A DNA stretch of 8,175 nt from an uncultured Eubacteriales bacterium (lineage in GTDB: Bacteria > Bacillota > Clostridia > Oscillospirales > CAG-272). Both the position numbers and the translations under genes were made by a program. Where the stretch lies: contig URHI01000087.1 in the NCBI GenBank assembly GCA_900547565.1, positions 1 through 8,175 of the forward strand. The letters run 5' to 3'. Below the pieces are notes generated by a model. That model was not told where the DNA came from and searched no databases. It saw only the letters and a list, made by a program, of their open reading frames with translations. Positions 1-5,143 of the stretch are shown here, piece by piece; the stretch's first letter is position 1, and every line of letters starts with the position of its first letter.

Positions 1-500
1 GCCTCGACTATTCTGCCGTTCGCACCAGTGGGGGTTGCGTCGGCGGGGTCAACACCGTTCTTGGCGGCATATGCGCGCGCTCTGGGAGATACGCGGAGTA
101 TGCCGTCCTTGTCGGCAGCAATATCGGATGCGGTTGCCGTAGTGGCGACAGCAGCAACAGGAGCTGAAGCAACGGGCTCAGCGGAGTCTGCGGAGGGGGC
201 GACAGCAGCTTCAGCAGCCGGAGCCGCAGAACCTGCGGGACGCAGAGCGGACACATCATCGCCCGGATTACCCACAGCGCAGACGTTCACCAGCACCGGC
301 ACCTCGTCTCCGTCGCTGTAAAAGCATTCGAGAAGTGTTCCCTCCTCGGTGGACTCGCATTCAAACGAGGCCTTGTCTGTTTCGTAGTCGAACAGTATGT
401 CGCCCACTGCGACCTTGTCGCCGGGCTTCTTTTTCCATTTACCTATGATGCAGGACTCGACGGTAATACCCGCCTTGGGCATCACAACAGCCTTTGCCAT
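1..500 (-). CDS. Dihydrolipoamide acyltransferase (E2) of a 2-oxo acid or acetoin dehydrogenase complex, N-terminal part
   Basis: This gene encodes the E2 core of a lipoate-dependent dehydrogenase complex, which carries acyl groups from E1 to CoA in the cytoplasm. Only 166 residues are present; the reading frame is still open at the left edge, so the catalytic domain lies outside the window. Residues 1-80 form a lipoyl domain with the lipoylation motif DYETDKASFE and Lys43 as the expected lipoyl lysine. Residues 84-130 are an Ala/Pro/Ser/Val-rich flexible linker. Residues 133-166 (ILRVSPRARAYAAKNGVD, then NGRIVE) match a peripheral subunit-binding domain, which holds E1 or E3. The start at 500 is preceded by AAAGG (511-515). 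It lies 27 bases after the stop of the sorbose-phosphate-reductase-like gene, so it is probably cotranscribed. The sequence cannot say whether the complex uses pyruvate, acetoin or a branched 2-oxo acid; the E1 and E3 genes may follow downstream. Confidence 0.92.
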   Translation of the reverse strand, partial: MAKAVVMPKAGITVESCIIGKWKKKPGDKVAVGDILFDYETDKASFECESTEEGTLLECFYSDGDEVPVLVNVCAVGNPGDDVSALRPAGSAAPAAEAAVAPSADSAEPVASAPVAAVATTATASDIAADKDGILRVSPRARAYAAKNGVDPADATPTGANGRIVE

Positions 501-527
501 GTTTTGGTTTCCTTTCTTATATTATAA

Positions 528-1784
528 TTAATTAAAATTTGCCAACAGGTAGTTTTCCGCTTCGTGGCACCACAGGCCGTTGTTGGCTTCTGTAATGTCG
601 GCCAGGCGCAAGAAGCGCGGGTCGGTCTGTCCAAGCTTGCGGAAATCGGAGATCGCTGTGAGCGGCAGAGTTATGCCGGTGTATATCAGCTTTTTACCTC
701 CGGGAATGTGACTGAGATTGAGTGTTGTCTCGGGGACGCAGTCGAGACCGCCGATGTGCGTAACGAGTATAGCAGGGTCTATTCTGCCGTCGCCCATCAT
801 GGCCAGTACTTCCTTCATATCACTGCTGTTACCGCCGGTCGTGCCGCAGATGTGCGTGCGCGAATAGTGCACGTTGAAGAAATTCAGTCTTGCACGAAAC
901 TCGGTGTCAGCCGGTCCGGCAAAGAAGTTAAGGCAACCGTCAACGGCCAGCAGTCTGTCGGCCTGCTCGACAACAGGCGTTACCGGAGCGAACACGACAA
1001 TGTCATCAAAGCCGTGACCGTCCGAGAACGCTCTCAGCTCGGCATCGGAGTCCTCATATTTTGAGGTGTTCATGTACCTCAGCTCTACGCCGCGAGCGGC
1101 CGCATATTCGGTGGAAAGGATACGTCCGGCCCGCTCAAGTCTTGCGTCATCAATATCGGTGACAACCAGCTTGGCCGGTCGGCGGTCGCAATTGAGCAGA
1201 TAGGAAATCGCCGCCAGCCCCATGGGGCCGACTCCGGCGAGCAGTGCCATACAGCCGCCCTCTCTGATGCCCATCTCGTGGACATATTCACCCTGCTTTG
1301 TATGGTACATGGCATGAAATGTTCCCGCTACGCACGACATGGGCTCTGACAGCGAACCGCCGAAAAAGCTGTCGCCGTTATAGACGAACATGCAGTCGGT
1401 CAGCATGACCTCAACGGGAATGATTATGTAGGTTGCGTCACCGCCGAAGTGCGGAAAGGAGTAGCCCGCCGCGGCCAGACTGCCCTTGTAATTCATAGCA
1501 GGCTGGACGGTGAATTTCTGTCCTGCCTTGAATTTGTCAGCCCAGCGGCTTCCCACCTTTATTATCTCGCCGCAGAACTCATGACCGATAACCACGGGGT
1601 TCTCGGCAATGTCGTCCGGGACACGCTTGTGCTCGGTGCCCAGTTTAGCGGCCTTGTAAGATGAAAGGCAGAGTGAATCGGTGATGACACGGGCAAGTAT
1701 TTCGTCCTCGCCCGGCTCCGGGAGCTCAAATTCGTCAATGCGCAGGTCATTGACGCCATGCAGTCTTACTGCTTTTGTTTTCAT
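528..1784 (-). CDS. Zinc-dependent medium-chain dehydrogenase, L-sorbose-1-phosphate reductase-like
   Basis: This 418-residue cytoplasmic protein belongs to the zinc-dependent medium-chain dehydrogenase/reductase superfamily. Its N-terminal region (KAVRLHGVNDLRI, then TDSLCLSSYKAA and NPVVIGHEFCGEI) resembles SorE, the L-sorbose-1-phosphate reductase of Klebsiella, as I remember that protein; I could not align it. Likely catalytic zinc ligands are Cys39, His68/Glu69 and Glu147 (SLSEPMSCV). The four-cysteine structural zinc loop of classical alcohol dehydrogenases is not evident. The Rossmann motif is G184-V-G-P-M-G189, and Asp211 at the end of the next strand (VVTDID) suggests NAD(H) rather than NADP(H). 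The predicted reaction is interconversion of a ketose 1-phosphate and an alditol phosphate. An in-frame ATG at 1844 would overlap the preceding gene by 31 bases; the ATG at 1784 has AGGAGGT ten bases upstream and begins the family-like sequence. It follows the PHP gene after 29 bases. The family is certain, the exact substrate is not. Confidence 0.88.
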   Translation of the reverse strand: MKTKAVRLHGVNDLRIDEFELPEPGEDEILARVITDSLCLSSYKAAKLGTEHKRVPDDIAENPVVIGHEFCGEIIKVGSRWADKFKAGQKFTVQPAMNYKGSLAAAGYSFPHFGGDATYIIIPVEVMLTDCMFVYNGDSFFGGSLSEPMSCVAGTFHAMYHTKQGEYVHEMGIREGGCMALLAGVGPMGLAAISYLLNCDRRPAKLVVTDIDDARLERAGRILSTEYAAARGVELRYMNTSKYEDSDAELRAFSDGHGFDDIVVFAPVTPVVEQADRLLAVDGCLNFFAGPADTEFRARLNFFNVHYSRTHICGTTGGNSSDMKEVLAMMGDGRIDPAILVTHIGGLDCVPETTLNLSHIPGGKKLIYTGITLPLTAISDFRKLGQTDPRFLRLADITEANNGLWCHEAENYLLANFN

Positions 1785-1794
1785 TAATATATAT

Positions 1795-1801
1795 ACCTCC
1801 T
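1795..1801 (-). promoter_or_regulatory. Ribosome binding site fixing the dehydrogenase start
   Basis: The minus strand reads AGGAGGT, a full Shine-Dalgarno sequence, with a ten-base spacer before ATG 1784. This spacing supports 1784 over the upstream in-frame ATG at 1844. The site lies in the short gap after the PHP gene. Confidence 0.85.
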
Positions 1802-1813
1802 GACAGTATCGTA

Positions 1814-2974
1814 TTATTTTCGTTCGCGCTCGACCAGCCGCCATGTTTCGGCCACAAGGTGAGAAAACATAGGATCAGCCAGCTGACGGCAAATAAAGCT
1901 CTGGCGCGGCTGATTGATATCCTCGCCTGATATTTGCGTAAAGCCGAAATGACGGCACAGCTCCATAAGCCGCTCAAGCTGTTCGCATGTGTTGCGCGAC
2001 GGCATAAATGTAATGCCGCTCACACCGCTGTCACGCAGATAAGTCAGCAGCTCCTCAAGATAGCCGTCCTCAAAATGCTCGGCCCGCTTGTCACCCGTGG
2101 GAGAGTCGGCCACATCTCCGAGATAGGCGTAGCACAGTATGGCTCCAACCTCGTCGGCCAGACTGACAACCTCAGGCAACGTCATCAGCTCGTCGGTCGC
2201 AGGAATATACGTACGTGCGTTGAGAGATGATTTAAGCACGCCCAGCACGTCATATTCAAAGCAAAGCGGATCGTACTGTCCCAGCCATTCGCGCTGTCTT
2301 GCCGACAGTGCGATACCAAGTCTGTCGCTCAGAAACGCCGGTACGTTTTCCATGCCGACTGCCTCTGTTATGCGCCGCGCCAGCGCCGCCAGCAAATGGC
2401 GCTCGGTCACACTGCCACCGTCACTGAACATGGACAACGGAAGTACGTCATGTTCAAAATCGAGCTGTATCCCGGACGGCGCAACGATTTTGTTTATGCG
2501 TCCGACCATAAGCCTGTTGCGGTCATTGCGCCGCTCACGCAGCGGGGCAAATACCTGCTGCAACCTACCAAATCCCGTAGCCGGTACGCTGTGTATAGTC
2601 ATGTATGCCACTCCCGGCTGGTCGGGGCTGTTCAGCTTGCGGTCGGCGAAAGGCGTACCAGCCATGCTGACCCGGCACTCAAGTCCGCAGGTCGTGCCGA
2701 CGCCCGCAATATCCCCCGCGGCGCGGAACTCGTCTCCTCCGCCGATGCTGTCGTGATCCATAATACCGGCGGTAGGCAGTCCTGCTGCCCGCGCAAACCA
2801 AACCGCCGCAGTTGGCGTATACGGTGAGAACGAATATGTCGTATGTATGTGATTATTTGCGTACTCGCGCAACACCTCCGGACGCGACTCGTGCGTCACA
2901 AGATATTTCAGGTTATCCAGCCGCTCACCGGCTGACGGCGCCGAAAGCAGCCTGAGTATTTCTGTCTTTTGCAT
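1814..2974 (-). CDS. PHP-domain protein, predicted metal-dependent phosphoesterase with a variant metal site
   Basis: This 386-residue cytoplasmic protein carries a PHP (polymerase and histidinol phosphatase) domain, a family of metal-dependent phosphoesterases. Motif I is H42-I-H44 (NNHIHTTYSFSPYTP), motif II is D73-H74-D75 (GIMDHDSIGGGDEF), and Glu99 (GLECRVS) fits the next metal ligand. Toward the C-terminus, the usual His-Pro motif appears as ILCYAYLGDV, and the usual GSDxH motif appears as G350-E-D-I-N354, so two expected histidines are Tyr and Asn. A variant metal site is therefore likely, or altered activity. The protein is longer than small PHP phosphatases because of an insert at about 130-260. 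Its start is three bases after the aldolase stop with only a weak GAAAGTGTGA as ribosome binding site, which points to translational coupling. It probably hydrolyses a phosphate ester made or used by the neighbouring aldolase and dehydrogenase; a role as a lactonase-type hydrolase is also possible. The family is clear, the substrate unknown. Confidence 0.85.
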   Translation of the reverse strand: MQKTEILRLLSAPSAGERLDNLKYLVTHESRPEVLREYANNHIHTTYSFSPYTPTAAVWFARAAGLPTAGIMDHDSIGGGDEFRAAGDIAGVGTTCGLECRVSMAGTPFADRKLNSPDQPGVAYMTIHSVPATGFGRLQQVFAPLRERRNDRNRLMVGRINKIVAPSGIQLDFEHDVLPLSMFSDGGSVTERHLLAALARRITEAVGMENVPAFLSDRLGIALSARQREWLGQYDPLCFEYDVLGVLKSSLNARTYIPATDELMTLPEVVSLADEVGAILCYAYLGDVADSPTGDKRAEHFEDGYLEELLTYLRDSGVSGITFMPSRNTCEQLERLMELCRHFGFTQISGEDINQPRQSFICRQLADPMFSHLVAETWRLVERERK

Positions 2975-2977
2975 ATA

Positions 2978-4024
2978 TCACACTTTCTGCCGGTAGCTCT
3001 CGGCCTCCCAGTGAACCAAAAAGTCCACAAGTTCGTCCGACAAATGCGCCGCTCCGCCGAACGAGCGCGCATACACCGCGATTTTCATGGAATCCGCCGT
3101 CAGAAGCATGGCGTTGCGTGCAGACTTAGCGTCTTTTCCGAATGTATAAAAGCCCACTCCGCGTACTATGACCACTTTGGCCACAATGCCGCTAACCTTG
3201 TCGACATCGTCTATAAACTGTGCCGCATCGCCGCAATAAACCACCTGGTCGGGGTCAAAGGGCGTCATCATATCACGTGCGGCCTCGCGGTCTGCGGCAA
3301 ACTCAGCCGACGAACGCCCGCCGATGAAATGCCAGCAGTCAAATCCGCCCAGGCGTGCGAGCCGCTCTCCGTAGCCGGGGTCCGGCGCGTCGGTGACAAC
3401 GTCTGGCTGCTGTCTGACGCGTGCGCTCAGCCGACTCATCATATCGTCGAGCAGTGCGGCAAGCTGCTCTGCACTGTCGGCAGCGAAGAACACGCCGTGG
3501 TTTTCGAGCAGGACCACATTTATTTCTTTCTGAGACGATCTGAAACGGTCATTCATCAGCATTGCCAGTATATATCCGGGACGGCAGGCAGGGATCCACA
3601 CCACATCCTCACCGAATATTTCGCGCGCCAGCGCTTGCCCGCCACGTGAGCAGGTCAGTCCGTTGACCAGCGCAGGGTGCAGATGAAGTACATATTTCTG
3701 AGGGAAAATGGCGTGTAGCAGTGTTTCAACGCTGGGACGCTTGTTTTGCTCGCCGGGGCATCTCGCCGCCATAATATCGGTCAGAAACGCCGCCTCGCGC
3801 TCGCGGTCGGTATCGGGATATTTGCGCGTCAATATGCTTCTCAGTGCGGCAAGATCCATACGTGCAAAGCTGTCCGGTCCGGCGTCCTTGAGCGCAGTTC
3901 CCGAGCACTTCACATACATCACATCTCCGTCCTTGGCTGAGGTGTTACCGCCCCCGGCATTGACCAGTGCAGCATCCGCGCCGTATTTTCTTGAATAATC
4001 TATAAGTACATCAATAGCCTTCAT
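2978..4024 (-). CDS. Class II (zinc-dependent) aldolase, rhamnulose-1-phosphate aldolase-like
   Basis: This 348-residue cytoplasmic protein belongs to the class II aldolase/adducin family, which cleaves ketose 1-phosphates to dihydroxyacetone phosphate and an aldehyde. The N-terminal phosphate-binding signature is NAGGGNTSAKDGDVMYVKCSG (N27, T28, S29 and S41-G42). Glu100 in RPSVETLLHAIFP is the likely acid/base residue. His114 and His116 (YVLHLHPALVNG) and His176 (LLENHGVFF) are the expected zinc ligands. It is larger than fuculose-1-phosphate aldolase (about 215 residues) and resembles the N-terminal half of bifunctional aldolase/short-chain dehydrogenase rhamnose enzymes, but it stands alone without the dehydrogenase half. 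The start at 4024 has GGAGG six bases upstream; an in-frame ATG at 4054 overlaps the regulator's stop region and lacks a comparable site. It follows the regulator by 32 bases and is coupled to the PHP gene. The substrate is not determined; a 1-phosphate of a hexulose, pentulose or 6-deoxyhexulose is plausible. Confidence 0.9.
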   Translation of the reverse strand: MKAIDVLIDYSRKYGADAALVNAGGGNTSAKDGDVMYVKCSGTALKDAGPDSFARMDLAALRSILTRKYPDTDREREAAFLTDIMAARCPGEQNKRPSVETLLHAIFPQKYVLHLHPALVNGLTCSRGGQALAREIFGEDVVWIPACRPGYILAMLMNDRFRSSQKEINVVLLENHGVFFAADSAEQLAALLDDMMSRLSARVRQQPDVVTDAPDPGYGERLARLGGFDCWHFIGGRSSAEFAADREAARDMMTPFDPDQVVYCGDAAQFIDDVDKVSGIVAKVVIVRGVGFYTFGKDAKSARNAMLLTADSMKIAVYARSFGGAAHLSDELVDFLVHWEAESYRQKV

Positions 4025-4030
4025 ATTTCT

Positions 4031-4035
4031 CCTCC
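4031..4035 (-). promoter_or_regulatory. Ribosome binding site fixing the aldolase start
   Basis: The minus strand reads GGAGG (within GGAGGAG, 4029-4035) six bases before ATG 4024. This favours 4024 over the in-frame ATG at 4054. Confidence 0.85.
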
Positions 4036-4056
4036 GATAATATTTCAATGTCATCC

Positions 4057-4821
4057 TTACCCGGCTATCACCAGCCGCACACCGGCCTCATTAAGCCTGT
4101 CGCGCCAGTCGTCTCCCGGGTCACGGTCGGTCACCAGTGTGTCCAGCTCGTCGAGCCTGCCCACACTGACAAACGATGTCTTGCCGAACTTATCTCCGTC
4201 CACCGCAAGTATAATTTTTTTTGCCGATGTCATCATGGCACGCTTAAGCAGGGCATTTTCTTCACGCGAATCAGTGTAGCCCGACTCAAGGTCAAGCCCC
4301 TCACACGAAATAATTGTATAATTCACATGATATGCGCTGACCATGCTCTCCGCTCGGTGCCCTGTAAATGCCAGTGCATACGGCTTAAGCTGTCCACCCG
4401 TACAATGAATATTCCACCCCTGCACGTCTCCGGCCAGTTCCAACACGATCTCAATGGAATTTGTAATGAGCGTGATGTTGCGCCGCACCTTGAGTGCACG
4501 GGCAATATACATAGACGTAGTCGACTCATCCAGCATGACATAGTCACCGTCGCTCACCATTTGAGCCACCGCACCGGCAATTCTCTCTTTGGCCTCGACA
4601 TTCGTACGCTTACGCACCTCGTACGGCAGCTCGCGGCTGTCCTCATTATATACAGCGCCGCCGTATGTACGTGTGGCATATCCCTCCTGCTCGAGACGCT
4701 CCATATCGCGCCGGATAGTTTCCTCGGATACTCCGAATTTGGCGCTCATGTCCGAAACCAGTACACGTTTTTCGTTCTTCAGCTGGTTGAGTATCATTGA
4801 TCTGCGCTCTATAGCAAGCAT
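4057..4821 (-). CDS. DeoR-family transcriptional regulator
   Basis: This 254-residue protein is a DeoR/GlpR-type repressor, a cytoplasmic DNA-binding protein that usually responds to a phosphorylated sugar intermediate. Residues 1-56 form the winged helix-turn-helix, with ERRSMILNQLKNEKRVLVSD followed by the recognition region FGVSEETIRRDMERLEQEG and the YGGA turn at 53-56. From about residue 75 to 235 is the sugar-phosphate-sensing domain, with the phosphate-loop stretch VMLDESTTSMYIA, LITNSIEIVLEL and the late KIILAVDGDKFGKTSF. The length is typical of the family. The start has AAAGGAAGG ending six bases upstream. It is the first gene of the operon behind a consensus promoter, so autoregulation is likely; the ligand could be a ketose or alditol phosphate handled by the downstream enzymes. 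The family assignment is secure; the ligand and the DNA sites are inferred. Confidence 0.94.
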   Translation of the reverse strand: MLAIERRSMILNQLKNEKRVLVSDMSAKFGVSEETIRRDMERLEQEGYATRTYGGAVYNEDSRELPYEVRKRTNVEAKERIAGAVAQMVSDGDYVMLDESTTSMYIARALKVRRNITLITNSIEIVLELAGDVQGWNIHCTGGQLKPYALAFTGHRAESMVSAYHVNYTIISCEGLDLESGYTDSREENALLKRAMMTSAKKIILAVDGDKFGKTSFVSVGRLDELDTLVTDRDPGDDWRDRLNEAGVRLVIAG

Positions 4822-4861
4822 TTTACGCCTTCCTTTCTTCCGGTATGTTCATCCGTATAAT

Positions 4862-4890
4862 ATTATATATCATACAATGCCTGTTGTCAA
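4862..4890 (-). promoter_or_regulatory. Sigma-A promoter of the regulator-aldolase-PHP-dehydrogenase-E2 operon
   Basis: On the minus strand, TTGACA (4890-4885) and TATAAT (4867-4862) are both perfect consensus boxes separated by 17 bases. Transcription should begin near 4855, giving a leader of roughly 34 bases before the regulator's start at 4821. Repressor control is expected for such a strong promoter in front of a catabolic operon. Confidence 0.85.
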
Positions 4891-4922
4891 CACAATTTCA
4901 CATATTTTCATCACAAATTCAC
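4891..4922. repeat. Paired 11-base repeats upstream of the operon promoter, candidate operators
   Basis: CACAATTTCAC (4891-4901) and CACAAATTCAC (4912-4922) are direct repeats differing at one base, with starts 21 bases apart, about two helical turns. The first abuts the -35 box of the minus-strand promoter. Two-turn spacing suggests a regulator bound on one face of the DNA. The binding protein is inferred, with the adjacent DeoR protein the first candidate. Confidence 0.5.
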
Positions 4923-4930
4923 GCCAAGTA

Positions 4931-4950
4931 TGTGGTATTGTGTGGTATTT
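4931..4950. repeat. Tandem 10-base repeat in the divergent regulatory region
   Basis: TGTGGTATTG (4931-4940) is followed directly by TGTGGTATTT (4941-4950), a tandem duplication with one mismatch and a period of about one helical turn. It sits between the two divergent promoters and may be part of a regulatory site; no function can be shown. Confidence 0.45.
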
Positions 4951-5063
4951 GTTTGGAAGTTTTGACGAAAGCCACATTCCTGCCCGAATATCCTGTATTT
5001 CGCCGCTATTGTGCACTACGCACAGAAAACGTGCCGGATTTGCGATCTGTTTGTGATAAATAC

Positions 5064-5092
5064 TTGACAATCAGGCCGTGTTGTGCTATCAT
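5064..5092 (+). promoter_or_regulatory. Sigma-A promoter with extended -10 for the surface hydrolase gene
   Basis: TTGACA (5064-5069) is a perfect -35 box, 17 bases before TATCAT (5087-5092), which matches the -10 consensus at five of six positions. TG at 5084-5085 gives an extended -10 element. Transcription should start near 5099, leaving a leader of about 45 bases. The box TTTGTGATAAA at 5050-5060 ends three bases before the -35 and may be a regulator site. Confidence 0.85.
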
Positions 5093-5111
5093 AGTAACAT
5101 ATTCAGATTGA

Positions 5112-5136
5112 TTTTTTGCCGCTATGCGGCAGGAGG
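5112..5136 (+). promoter_or_regulatory. Leader hairpin touching the Shine-Dalgarno sequence
   Basis: TGCCGC (5117-5122), loop TAT and GCGGCA (5126-5131) form a perfect 6-bp stem. Its last base is the first base of AGGAGG (5131-5136). The U run before the stem (5112-5116) could extend pairing with GGAGG through four U-G pairs and one U-A pair, partly masking the ribosome binding site. AGGAGG is eight bases... (5137-5143 is the seven-base spacer) before ATG 5144 and fixes that start. Control by this structure is inferred. Confidence 0.5.
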
Positions 5137-5143
5137 TTGTTTT

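Noticed and set aside
28..321. Plus-strand open frame rich in alanine, glycine and serine
   Set aside because: It lies opposite the Ala/Pro/Ser-rich linker of the E2 gene, whose low-complexity GC-rich codons keep the other strand open; it has no good ribosome binding site or recognisable domain.
1785..1844. Upstream in-frame ATG extending the dehydrogenase by 20 residues
   Set aside because: It overlaps the end of the PHP gene and adds sequence unlike the family; the AGGAGGT site belongs to ATG 1784.
4048..4800. Long plus-strand open frame of 250 codons opposite the DeoR gene
   Set aside because: The minus strand encodes a complete DeoR-family protein with clear motifs; the plus frame has no recognisable domain and no convincing start signal.
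4856..4867. 12-bp palindrome TATAATATTATA as a possible operator
   Set aside because: It consists of the -10 box and adjoining A+T-rich bases, so the symmetry is adequately explained by the promoter and low complexity.
5078..5143. Upstream in-frame ATG extending the surface hydrolase by 22 residues
   Set aside because: It lies between the -35 and -10 boxes of the gene's own promoter and would bury the signal peptide behind a non-signal sequence; ATG 5144 has AGGAGG and begins a classic signal peptide.
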